From Planctomycetota bacterium (GTDB lineage: Bacteria > Planctomycetota > UBA1135 > UBA2386): 64,000 bases of DNA. The notes under the pieces were generated by a model. That model saw nothing but the letters and a program-made list of their open reading frames with translations, did not search any database and was not told the origin of the DNA. A program made the translations under genes and the position numbers. Below, piece after piece: positions 48,649 to 57,087 of the stretch; within the stretch, counting starts at the first letter, position 1; each line of letters starts with the position of its first letter. The stretch is taken from NCBI GenBank assembly GCA_028281765.1, contig JANQJF010000012.1, positions 28,513 to 92,512 of the forward strand, read 5' to 3'.

Positions 48649-49866
48649 TCAGGCGCGGAGAGACGCTACACCTGCCGCACGCGCTTTCGCCGCGGCTGCG
48701 AGTCCTCGAACCTGCGCCAGGAGCTGGTCCGGCCGCAACGTCAGATCAAACGGCGCCAGCTGGACAGCCACCCCCGCCGACTCCACGGAGTGGCGGCGCG
48801 CGTCCTCGACGCCCTGCGCATAGATCAGCGTCGCCTCCCGCAGCCCCGTCCCCAGGCAATACGACACCGCCTGGTAAACATCGGCGTTCGGCACCGCGGC
48901 ATTCGACACGCGCTTGTACTTCGCATCGCCCACCCACACGCATCGCTCGCCTTGCCACCAGCTCAGATCCGGCTCGAGAGGCACGCCGCGCTCCGCGTCC
49001 AAGAACAGTCGACGTCCCTTCGCCTGGCTCGGAAACGCCTTCGTATCGACGCCCAACGCGTCCCGCATGCCGACCAGCAGGAAGTCCTCGAACACGCGAT
49101 TCATGTCGAACAGGAGCGCGCGCACCTGCACATCTCCCGCTCGCACCTCAGGCGCCTGCGCGCGGAGCAGCATGAGCGCGAGCTCGACGGCCGGGCGATA
49201 GTGCTCGTTCAGCCTCGAATAGGTGAAGCTCGGAAGTCGCCCCGGGGAGTAGCGCACGCGCGCCACGCGTTCGAGTTCGTGATCGTGGCCACGAAGGCGT
49301 CGCTGGAGCTCTCGCGAGCGCAGGCGGAGGTCGAGCACGAGCTGGATCGCCGCGCGAAGCACACGATTCATCTCGGTGTCCTCCGTGAACTCGTCGAACC
49401 CGCACTCCATCGGCAGAAGCTGCAGCGGCCGCTGCCGCAGCTGCTCGTCGAAGCGCGGGCGACCACGCAACGTCATGAGCGCGTCTTCGTGGGCGCGATA
49501 CCCCTGCAAGACCCCGCGGGCGAACGCACGGCGAATCATGACTTCCAGGTAGAGGCCCGCGGCTTCGTGGATCGAGTCCTGCACATCCACGCCCGCGGGC
49601 AGCGGCAAGATATGCTGCCGATCCACGGCATAGCCGAGCAAGAAGAGAAGGTTCCCGATCGGCACCTTGGGGACGATCTCGATTTCGAGATCCCCCACCG
49701 TGACCGTGCCCACGTAGGACGTCGCGGTGATGTCGTAGCACCCCGGCCGTCCGGCCGCGGGCGACAGCCGGAGCCGCTTGGCAAGCGGGAGCAGCGCCTC
49801 GACCTGCGCCCGCGAAACCCGAACGGCACGCGAGCAGCCGTACTCAGAAATCCGAACTCGCACCAT
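48649..49866 (-). CDS. mcrC: McrC-type nuclease subunit of a modification-dependent restriction system
   Basis: 405 residues from ATG 49866, which lies 23 bases inside the 3' end of mcrB. McrC marks are present: ITATSYVGTVTVGDLEIEIV, the segment MTLRGRPRF, FDEFTEDTEMNRVLRAAI, and the catalytic PD-(D/E)XK core with Asp300 (LEPDLSWWQ) and Asp314-Ala-Lys316 (GDAKYK). McrC supplies the nuclease and stimulates the GTPase of McrB; together they cut DNA containing methylated or hydroxymethylated bases. All catalytic residues look intact. The 23-base overlap indicates coupled translation after mcrB. Confidence 0.93.
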   Translation of the reverse strand: MVRVRISEYGCSRAVRVSRAQVEALLPLAKRLRLSPAAGRPGCYDITATSYVGTVTVGDLEIEIVPKVPIGNLLFLLGYAVDRQHILPLPAGVDVQDSIHEAAGLYLEVMIRRAFARGVLQGYRAHEDALMTLRGRPRFDEQLRQRPLQLLPMECGFDEFTEDTEMNRVLRAAIQLVLDLRLRSRELQRRLRGHDHELERVARVRYSPGRLPSFTYSRLNEHYRPAVELALMLLRAQAPEVRAGDVQVRALLFDMNRVFEDFLLVGMRDALGVDTKAFPSQAKGRRLFLDAERGVPLEPDLSWWQGERCVWVGDAKYKRVSNAAVPNADVYQAVSYCLGTGLREATLIYAQGVEDARRHSVESAGVAVQLAPFDLTLRPDQLLAQVRGLAAAAKARAAGVASLRA

Positions 49867-52063
49867 CACCACCGCTCTCGGCCGCACGGACCTCACGCTC
49901 GAGTTCGCGACGCAGTTGCGCGAGCTCGAACTCAGCGAGTCGATCCTCGTCGCCCACGAAGCGCTCCGCCAGATACGGCAAGACCGCGTGCGTCCACGTC
50001 AGCTCGAGCCATTCGTCATCGAAGTCTTCTCGCAGGAAGTAACTCGGACCGATCGCCGTATCGCGATCCTGCAGCTTGCGATTCGCCAGGTCGACGACAT
50101 CGGCTACCCAGAGCATGTCCGGCGCGTTCGCTGTGAGCCAACGTCCGAGCAAGCCCTGGATCGGCGCTTGGTCCGGGAAGAACGGCACGAACCGAAACCG
50201 CCGCCGCAACGCCAGGTCGACCAGCGCGATCGAACGGTCCGCGGTGTTCATGGTGCCGAGGATCCAGAGGTTCTCGGGCAGCGAGAACGTGCTGTCCGAG
50301 TACTGCAGCTGCAGCTCCTCGTCGCGATACTCCAACAAGAAGTAGAGCTCGCCGAACACCTTGGCGAGGTTGCCGCGGTTCAGCTCGTCGATCACCAGCA
50401 CGTGCTTCCGATCGGGCCGAAGCCGCGCTTGCTGCGCAGCACGACGCAACGGACCCTCGCGCAACGCAAAGCCCGAGGTGTCCCCATCGAGCGTCGGGCG
50501 GAAACCTTCGACGAAGTCCTCGTAGCTGTAGGACGGGTGGAACTGGACCAGGGTCACGGACCCGCCATCGCGGGCGACGTGGTCCGCGAGCTTCCGCGCG
50601 ACGAACGTCTTTCCCGTGCCAGGCGGCCCGTAGAACACGGCCTGCGGCTTGTCCGTCAGCAGCTGCACAACGCGCTCCAGCGAGCCTTGCTCGAGAAGCA
50701 GCGACTCCTCGAGATCTTCGAGCCCGGCCGCAGGATCGAACTCTTCGCTGTCCGGAGTCTCCGCCACCGCGTCCGATCGACCCGCAGGCCTCGGCAACTC
50801 GACGCCGAGCTCTCGCTCGAGCAACACGAACAGCTCCTCGAACACCTCGCGCGCCGAAGGACTCCGCGACGCCGTGGTCGCGGCCTGCCGAATCAGTCTC
50901 TCGTGCGCCGGACGAACGGCATACTCGACGGCTTGCAGCTGATCTGCCGGGATCTCCAACTGCACGGCATGCGGCAACGTCTTGTACGGCGACGCGTCCT
51001 GCACGAACGCATCGAACGAACCATCGCCGCGCCGCTCGCCGTCGACGACCACCCGCATGACGCCTTCGCGCAGCACCATGACCTGCAGGCGCCCCACGTT
51101 GAGTCGAATGCTCCGAGGGAACACGTTGAGCGCCCAGGAACGCTCCTTGACCGCGTGGGCGTGGCGAATCGACGCGGCGAGCTGCTCGAGCACCCGCTTG
51201 CGCACTGCCGGATCCGGATACCAGCGCTCGACCGCTCCACGCAGATCCTCGGGCGGACCGCGGAACTTCGTGGGCTTGCTCTGATCTTCGGCCTTCCACT
51301 GCGCCTTAAGTTCCTCCGAGTAGAAGTTCACAGGCCCACCGGCCTCGTCCTCGAGCGCCCGCCGAATCTCGAGAAGGTTGCGGTCCGGATCGTCGTGACT
51401 GCCTTCGATGCGGTCCTCGAACGCGGCGACGATCAGCGACTTGTGCTTGGGCGATACAATGGACTCAAAACCGTCCGGATGCACGAGGTGCAGCAGGGCG
51501 TGGAACTGCGTGTTGCCGGTGTGCACGCGGCAGCCTTCGAGGAACGCCTTGAAGGCGAACGCATCACCGAGCAGCTGCTCCTGCCGATCACTGTCCAGCT
51601 TCTTCCACGCCCCCGCAAACGACACGATCTGCGCGATGTGGTGCGGACGGTGCGTATTGAACGACAGTCCGGGATTGCAGAGCCCACCGTTCAGCGCTTC
51701 GCCGAGCTGCTCCGGAATCACCACCGGATCGCGCATCCAGCCCAAGACCTCTTGAATGACTTCGCGCTTCTTGGAGCCACGTACGCTCTCTGCGATGAGG
51801 AAGTAGACGAAGAGGGTCTCGGCCGCGAGCAATACCGTGGCATCCGGAGCATCCTTCAACTGGCGCTCGAACTTCGCCATGAAGGAGTCCTTGGAGGTGT
51901 CAGGGGCCTCGATGAAGCGCCGCGTCAAGTCGTCGAGGGTCTCACGCGACCACGCCGCGCGACCGGGCGCAAACAGCGATCCATCGGCTTGGAGGCAGGT
52001 GTTCCGCCACTGCTCGGCGGCGGAGTAGATGAGGTCAGCGCCGGGGGTGTCTCGCTTGGCCAA
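49844..52063 (-). CDS. mcrB: McrB-type AAA+ GTPase subunit of a modification-dependent restriction system
   Basis: 739 residues from TTG 52063, chosen because AAGGAG lies 7 bases upstream; the next upstream Met codons lack this. The C-terminal AAA+ domain (about 455-739) has Walker A GPPGTGKT (about 479-486), VLVIDELNRGNLAKVFGEL, and the McrB signature NTADRSIALVDLALRRRF. The 450-residue N-terminal part is not the short DNA-binding domain of E. coli McrB; it contains a helical half (residues about 10-260) and a second part with VRKRVLEQLAASIRH, presumably for recognising a particular modified DNA. Upstream gene of the mcrBC operon. Divergent from cassette 2 with a 211-base gap. Confidence 0.92.
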   Translation of the reverse strand: MAKRDTPGADLIYSAAEQWRNTCLQADGSLFAPGRAAWSRETLDDLTRRFIEAPDTSKDSFMAKFERQLKDAPDATVLLAAETLFVYFLIAESVRGSKKREVIQEVLGWMRDPVVIPEQLGEALNGGLCNPGLSFNTHRPHHIAQIVSFAGAWKKLDSDRQEQLLGDAFAFKAFLEGCRVHTGNTQFHALLHLVHPDGFESIVSPKHKSLIVAAFEDRIEGSHDDPDRNLLEIRRALEDEAGGPVNFYSEELKAQWKAEDQSKPTKFRGPPEDLRGAVERWYPDPAVRKRVLEQLAASIRHAHAVKERSWALNVFPRSIRLNVGRLQVMVLREGVMRVVVDGERRGDGSFDAFVQDASPYKTLPHAVQLEIPADQLQAVEYAVRPAHERLIRQAATTASRSPSAREVFEELFVLLERELGVELPRPAGRSDAVAETPDSEEFDPAAGLEDLEESLLLEQGSLERVVQLLTDKPQAVFYGPPGTGKTFVARKLADHVARDGGSVTLVQFHPSYSYEDFVEGFRPTLDGDTSGFALREGPLRRAAQQARLRPDRKHVLVIDELNRGNLAKVFGELYFLLEYRDEELQLQYSDSTFSLPENLWILGTMNTADRSIALVDLALRRRFRFVPFFPDQAPIQGLLGRWLTANAPDMLWVADVVDLANRKLQDRDTAIGPSYFLREDFDDEWLELTWTHAVLPYLAERFVGDEDRLAEFELAQLRRELEREVRAAESGGDGASSDF

Positions 52064-52274
52064 GTGCGTCTCCTTAGCAGCGCACGCTAGTTGGTCTTTC
52101 CGTCGCGATCCATCGCGAGCCATCGGCAATCTCCCGCGGCGCAATCGGACGCGCCCCTTTCCGAATTTGCGACGTGAAGCGTCGGATCTAGCGCACACGG
52201 CCGCCGAGGACTACGCTGACCGGTGCTCAGTCCTCGCGGTCCCAACCGCCAACCCACATATCCCCGCGACTGCC

Positions 52275-52781
52275 ATGACGCGTTCGCGCCCCATCGAAGA
52301 CGACATCTGGCCGGCTCCGGAGCCTCCCCCCGCACCGGCCCCGCGCCTCACGCGCCGCCAGCTTCTGCGCGCAGGGCTCGCCGGGTTCGCGCTCGGCGCG
52401 ACGCTCAGTGGCGGGTGTGTCGCCGCCTGGCTGTGGCCTGAAGACGCGGCGCCCGCGCCTTCGCCGGACGCAACCACGGAGAATCGCGACCCGCTCCTCG
52501 CCTGGGCGTTGAAGACCACGCAGGCATCCCCAGCGCAGTGGCTTCGCAAGAGCCCCGTGTTCTTCCAAGCCCTCAACAAGCATCCGGAGCACCCGATGCT
52601 CTGGCGCGCATTGGCCGACCTTGCCGAGCATGTCGCGGAGCGCGGCGAGGCCACGGACCGCGATCACGTCCGCGTCGCGAACAGCATGCACTCGATGCTG
52701 CGCAGGCTGACGCCACCGGCGGAGCTGCGCACGACTCTCGAATCCCTCGACCGCAGACTCGAAGCCCTGCGCACTCGGTGA
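52275..52781 (+). CDS. Cassette protein A2: IEDDIWP-motif, twin-arginine-like anchored helical protein
   Basis: 168 residues from ATG 52275. The N-terminus has a single IEDDIWP at residues 7-13; the first 14 bases (ATGACGCGTTCGCG) are identical to A1 and the next 36 are very similar. A Pro/Ala-rich spacer leads to RLTRRQLLRAG (Arg27-Arg28) and a hydrophobic run ending GGC (Cys48), again like a twin-arginine or lipoprotein-type signal. The C-terminal 110 residues match A1 in plan: DPLLAWA, W-RK, PExxxLWRALAD, RDHV, and MLRRL. TGA overlaps the B2 ATG by one base. Located between mcrB (divergent) and a nuclease gene, but nothing in it suggests a nuclease role. Confidence 0.75.
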   Translation: MTRSRPIEDDIWPAPEPPPAPAPRLTRRQLLRAGLAGFALGATLSGGCVAAWLWPEDAAPAPSPDATTENRDPLLAWALKTTQASPAQWLRKSPVFFQALNKHPEHPMLWRALADLAEHVAERGEATDRDHVRVANSMHSMLRRLTPPAELRTTLESLDRRLEALRTR

Positions 52782-53050
52782 TGCAGGACTCGGGTGGGAT
52801 CACGGCACCCGCCACGGTCGGGGAAGGCGACACGACACCAATCGTGATCGTCGCCCCGCAGGTCACGACGCTCCGGATCACGGTGCTCGAAACCGGAGAA
52901 GAGTTCCAAGTCACCGTCGGAAGGAACGACCGCGCGTTGTTCGAGCTTCCGACCGGAGCCGTCGCTGGCAGTTCGATCACGATCAGCGACAAGTGCAACC
53001 CTGACAACTTCACGACGATCGACGTCGTCGATCCTGGGAGTCCGCCATGA
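52781..53050 (+). CDS. Cassette protein B2: small beta-rich protein without signal peptide
   Basis: 89 residues, starting in the stop codon of A2 (TGATG). Same plan as B1: MQ start, then four or five strands (TTPIVIVAPQVTTLRITVLE, TGEEFQVTVGRNDRALFELP, AGSSITISDKCNPDNFTTI) and the end SPP. Single beta-sandwich by pattern, no recognised family and no signal peptide. Its stop overlaps the C2 start (ATGA), so here all three cassette genes are joined by overlaps, whereas B1 and C1 are 17 bases apart. Confidence 0.7.
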   Translation: MQDSGGITAPATVGEGDTTPIVIVAPQVTTLRITVLETGEEFQVTVGRNDRALFELPTGAVAGSSITISDKCNPDNFTTIDVVDPGSPP

Positions 53051-54126
53051 AGCTCGCCCTCACGTCTTCACTGCTCCTCGCCTTCTCCCTCGGCGCGCAG
53101 AACACCGTCGTCGTGCCGTCCAGCGCGGCTTCGTCCGAAGGCTTCGGCACGGACCTTGCACCCGGAGTCTTGCACGACTCTCGGCGACTCATTCTCGTCG
53201 ACATGCCGCAGGCGTTGCACAACCAGGACGTCTCCGCAATCGCGTTCCGTCGCGAGGACATGCCCTACGACTTCCCCGCGGGCCAGGTCGATCTCGTCGT
53301 ACGGATGTCCGTCGCCCCGCATCCCGCGGTGCTCGCCAAGGAAGCCTTCGACCAGAATCACGGCGCCGTGGTGAGCACGGTCTTCACGGGCACGGTCACG
53401 CTCCCTGCGTCTGTGTCGTCACAAGGACGAACGATTGCGTGGACCAACGCTTCGGACATCCTCGAGATCCCCATCGTTCCGGCGTTCGCCTTCACACAAG
53501 GAACGCTCGCGATCGACATCGAAGCCCGCCGCGTCGCAGGATCCGAACCGCACCGCTGGTTCGCCGACGCCGCCGTGGAGATGAGCCCGCAAGGTGCAGT
53601 GAACACGCTGGGTGAGTCCTGCTCCCCATTCGCGCTCACACAACTCCCCGGCAACTTCGCGTCGTCGCTGAGCATCGACCCCGCTTCGTTGACTCCCGGG
53701 TCGAGCGCCGTGTTCTCCGCCGAGGGCACGCCACTCCAGTCCGCCGTGTTCACGATCGGGTTCGCGCCCACGCTGGTGGACCTCGGCCAACTCGGACTCG
53801 GCGCCGCCGGCTGTGAACTCCGCGTTCTCGGAGTCGCGAATGTGCCGACGACGTTCGCGCCGAGGCCACCACTCAGCGCAGGACAGGCCGGCTTTTCGCT
53901 GCAGATCCCAGTCGACCCGGGCGCGTTGAACACGACGTTCTACGTCCAGTGCATCGAGTTCGCGTTCCCGCTGTACACGAGCGACGCCAAGCAGTGCACG
54001 ATTGCGGGATCGCTGCCGACGCATCCGATGTCGAGCGTCTACGCCAGGCTGGACGGGCAGACGGTTCCGGCGACCGGAACTGTGCGCACCGGACGCGGTC
54101 CGGTGATTCGGTTCTCGCATCTCTGA
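53047..54126 (+). CDS. Cassette protein C2: secreted beta-rich protein
   Basis: 359 residues, exactly the length of C1. Signal peptide LALTSSLLLAFSLGAQ before NTVVVPSS. Shared blocks with C1: RRLILVDMPQALHN, AIAFRRED, LAIDIEARRVAG, GESCSPFA, LRVLG, ARPPLSxG-type loop (FAPRPPLSAG), IPVDPGALN, QCTIAGSLP and RGPVIRF at the end. Two beta domains by pattern. No enzyme motif. The strong conservation of short turns (VDMPxALHN) points to a defined structure rather than a variable surface protein. Function unknown. Confidence 0.78.
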   Translation: MKLALTSSLLLAFSLGAQNTVVVPSSAASSEGFGTDLAPGVLHDSRRLILVDMPQALHNQDVSAIAFRREDMPYDFPAGQVDLVVRMSVAPHPAVLAKEAFDQNHGAVVSTVFTGTVTLPASVSSQGRTIAWTNASDILEIPIVPAFAFTQGTLAIDIEARRVAGSEPHRWFADAAVEMSPQGAVNTLGESCSPFALTQLPGNFASSLSIDPASLTPGSSAVFSAEGTPLQSAVFTIGFAPTLVDLGQLGLGAAGCELRVLGVANVPTTFAPRPPLSAGQAGFSLQIPVDPGALNTTFYVQCIEFAFPLYTSDAKQCTIAGSLPTHPMSSVYARLDGQTVPATGTVRTGRGPVIRFSHL

Positions 54127-54245
54127 ATCGTGACCGATCCGGTTTCGCCAGCCGCGTGCTGCGCGACTGGCAGTCGGAGTGCCGTGACTGCTGCGAGAGG
54201 TGCGGAACGCCGGGCGGGGTCCGGGCAGGGGGGCGGGGCGGAGTT

Positions 54246-54520
54246 CGTGATCGCGGCCAACGTTTCACCCTCGCGGTGAAGCCCCTCTCCACCTACCGGG
54301 TTGGAGCCACGGCTGGTTCGTCATCGGCGAGGGCCAAGACCTCCAGCTGAGGATCAACGGGTCCAACCCGGGTTCTTGGGCACATCTGCGGCTCTACCGC
54401 AAGCGCGAGCTGGTCGTCGGACTCGCGACGAACACGTGGGGACGAACCGCACGCGAGCGGCCGTGGGGATTGATCGGCGCGATGGATGAGATCCATCGAA
54501 TCATGGTCCGCGCGGGCTGA
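54246..54520 (+). pseudogene. Probable frameshifted gene remnant downstream of cassette 2
   Basis: Two short coding-like stretches in different frames. One frame (from 54246) reads RFTLAVKPLSTYRVG and then goes to nonsense. The next frame (54308-54517, stop TGA 54518-54520) reads HGWFVIGEGQDLQLRING, SWAHLRLYRKRELVVG, NTWGRTARERPWGLIGAM and DEIHRIMVRAG, which looks like the regular C-terminus of a real protein. No start codon with a ribosome-binding site opens either piece. I interpret it as the decayed 3' part of a gene lost by frameshift and deletion. The family is not recognised. Confidence 0.45.
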
Positions 54521-54647
54521 GTCCGCGGAGCGGCCCGATCACGCTTCCGAACTGGCTGCACGCATCTGAGCCCCCCATGCGATCGGGCACCCGGCCCGCC
54601 CACGCCCCAGCCTCAGTACGCCTATCGCATTCGACCGATGCGATGGC

Positions 54648-56252
54648 ATGCACCGAGACACGACATCAAGCGAAACCACCGGATCGAACACTTCCCACGA
54701 TCCCTCACCCGCCGGTCTGCAGGGCACGCTGGCGGTCGAACTCCAGCTCATCGTGACCGACACGGAACTGAGCGCCGAGCTGCAGCGACACCCCGAAGGC
54801 CGTGCGCGCCACGACTTCGCGATCGATGCGATGCGGATCGGTGCGTTGGCACTCCGTCGGGCTCAGGGCAGGATCGACGCGGACGTCGTGCGTGCGGAGG
54901 GCGAGAAACTCTTGGCGGGCATCCGCGGGATGCTCGACGACCGCCAGGCCCGTATCGATGAACAGCTCGTCCGAACTCTAGCTGAGTATTTCGACCCGCA
55001 CAGCGGGCGATTTCATCAGCGCGTCCAGAAGCTGATCATGCCCGACGGCGAGCTCGAACAGCTCCTGCGACGCCAACTCGGTGGCGAGGATTCGGAACTC
55101 GTCAAGACTTTGGCGAGCCACTGCGGCGAGGGTAGCCCCCTCTTGAAAATGCTCGACCCGAACGCGTCCAACGGTCTCATTTCGTCCCTCGCCACGACCG
55201 TCGAGCGTACCCTCGGCGAGCAGCGCGAACTGATCCTGCGGCAGTTCTCGCTCGACAACAAGGAAGGCGCGTTGGCCCGCCTGATCGTCGAGCTTCGCGA
55301 GCAGCACGGGGATGTCTCCAAGGAACTACGATCTCGCATCGACGCCGTCGTTCGGGAGTTCTCACTCGACCACGAAGAGTCCGCGCTGTCACGGTTGGTG
55401 CGCCGCGTCGAGGTCGCGCAGAAGGAGATCCGGAGTCAGTTCTCACTCGACGAGGAAAACTCTGCACTGGCACGTATGCGGCGCGAGTTGATGACCGTGT
55501 TGGGGCAACACCGGACTTCGGGCGACGTGTTTCAGAAAGACGTCATCCAGATTCTCACCGAAATGATCACGCGTAAGAAGGAAGCAGAGCGCGCGACTCG
55601 ACACGGCGACGACTTCGAGTCAGAAGTGTTCGACGTGGTACAAAGTGCATGCCAAGGACGTGGCGACATCGCGACGCGCACAGGATCTTCGGTCGGTCTG
55701 ATCAAGCACTGCAAGGTCGGTGATGGACTGGTCGAACTCGGCCCCGATCATGCAGCCGCTGGAGCGAAGGTCGTCCTGGAGATGAAGCAGAATGCCTCCT
55801 ACTCGCTCAAGGACGCACTCGATGAGATCGAGAAAGCGCGCAAGAACCGCGGCGCCGCGAGCGGATTGTTCGTGTTCTCACGCCGGACCGCTCCTGACGG
55901 ACTCGAGCCGATCGCGCGATACGGAACTGACGTCGTCGTGGTCTGGGACATGGAAGACCCCAGAACCGACATCATGCTCACGGCAGGATTGGACGTAGCC
56001 CGCGCGCTGTGCATGCACAGCCCGGTATCGGGCGATCGCGCTGCAGACTTCGAAGCGATCGACAGCGCGATCCTGAGCATCGAGAAGCTCGCAAGTGGCC
56101 TCGACGAGATCACCAGGTTCACCGAGACCATCAAGAACAACAGCGAGAAGATCCTGAAGCGCGCCTCACTCATGCGCACCGGCATCGCGAAGGATCTCGA
56201 GATGCTGAATCGAGCCTTCGCCGACCTCCGCGAGTACTCGAGTGTGACGTAG
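54648..56252 (+). CDS. Coiled-coil protein with repeated FSLD motifs and a C-terminal PD-(D/E)XK-like nuclease domain
   Basis: 534 residues from ATG 54648. The first 190 residues are helical and charged. Three copies of a short motif follow, RQFSLDNKEGALARLI, REFSLDHEESALSRLV and SQFSLDEENSALARMR (starting near residues 198, 236 and 263), in a long coiled coil. From about 318 the chain changes: Glu324 (DDFESEVFDVV), then Asp359 (KVGDGLVELG) and Glu378-Met-Lys380 (KVVLEMKQNASY), the layout of a PD-(D/E)XK nuclease core; it ends with helices. No named family is recalled with certainty. It is followed by the UDG-like gene on the same strand. A role in DNA cleavage within the defence island is inferred. 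Confidence 0.75.
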   Translation: MHRDTTSSETTGSNTSHDPSPAGLQGTLAVELQLIVTDTELSAELQRHPEGRARHDFAIDAMRIGALALRRAQGRIDADVVRAEGEKLLAGIRGMLDDRQARIDEQLVRTLAEYFDPHSGRFHQRVQKLIMPDGELEQLLRRQLGGEDSELVKTLASHCGEGSPLLKMLDPNASNGLISSLATTVERTLGEQRELILRQFSLDNKEGALARLIVELREQHGDVSKELRSRIDAVVREFSLDHEESALSRLVRRVEVAQKEIRSQFSLDEENSALARMRRELMTVLGQHRTSGDVFQKDVIQILTEMITRKKEAERATRHGDDFESEVFDVVQSACQGRGDIATRTGSSVGLIKHCKVGDGLVELGPDHAAAGAKVVLEMKQNASYSLKDALDEIEKARKNRGAASGLFVFSRRTAPDGLEPIARYGTDVVVVWDMEDPRTDIMLTAGLDVARALCMHSPVSGDRAADFEAIDSAILSIEKLASGLDEITRFTETIKNNSEKILKRASLMRTGIAKDLEMLNRAFADLREYSSVT

Positions 56253-56298
56253 CGGCGGCGGTCCCCTTCGGTTGGCTCCGCCCGTGTACACTTCGGGC

Positions 56299-57019
56299 AT
56301 GACCGAGAAGGCGCACGACGAGATCTTGAAGGAGTGGCGGAAGCGGCCCGACCACGACGCCACGTTCATCGAAGACGGCATTGTCGGAAGAGCTTGGCGA
56401 AACGACGAGTCACTGAAGCTTCTGTTCCTCCTCAAAGAGGCGTACCTCGAGCCCTCAGGCAAGACGACAGCAGACCGGCACGACCTCAGACAGTGGATCC
56501 GCGACTGGGTCGCGACCAAGAAGCCCCGTAAACGCCGCAAGACCTGGACGTCCATGGCGCGGTGGGCGTTGCTCGCGCACGAGACCGCCGCGAATGGAAC
56601 CGTGATGCCGTTCCATCCAGACGAAGACCGTGCCGTGGATCGCCTGAGCGCGTGTGCTGTCGTCAACATCAAGAAGAGTCATGGGGAGCCAAAACTCCGA
56701 ATGGGATGACCTAGAGTGCTACGCCGAGCAAGACGGCGACCTGATGATCCAACAGATCCACGCCATCGCCCCCAGGATCGTCGTCTGCGGGGGCATCTGG
56801 GAACTCGTCCAGGGCTGTTTCGAAGGCGCAGAGTGTGACTGCGGAGAGGGCTGTCGCGAAGAAGAAGGCTGCTACTTCGGTGTCTACAAGTACGAGGCCG
56901 GCAAATCTCGCATGATGCACATCATCGACTTCTGGCACCCATCCAGCCGCTACCCGAAGTACCTCTCGGATCTCGCGCTCGCGGAAGCGCTGCGACGAGC
57001 ACTTCGCCGAGACCGGTAG
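56299..57019 (+). pseudogene. UDG-like small protein interrupted by a one-base frameshift
   Basis: Frame one (56299 to stop 56707-56709) encodes LLFLLKEAYLEPSGKTT and later CAVVNIKKSHGEP. Frame two picks up as NSEWDDLECYAEQDGDLMI, IAPRIVVCGGIWELVQGCF and FWHPSSRYPKYLSDLALAE, ending at 57019. Removing one A from the AAAA run at 56691-56694 joins them as EPNSEW and gives one protein of about 239 residues. The NIKKS, VCGG and HPSS elements resemble the core of uracil-DNA-glycosylase-fold proteins, in a family I remember as uncharacterised. The break may be a sequencing error, a true mutation or phase variation in the A run. Confidence 0.72.
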
Positions 57020-57087
57020 CGACCACTCGACGCGTTCTCAACCGGCTCCCTGCGGTCTCTGACCCCACTGAGGCTCGCGACAGCGAG

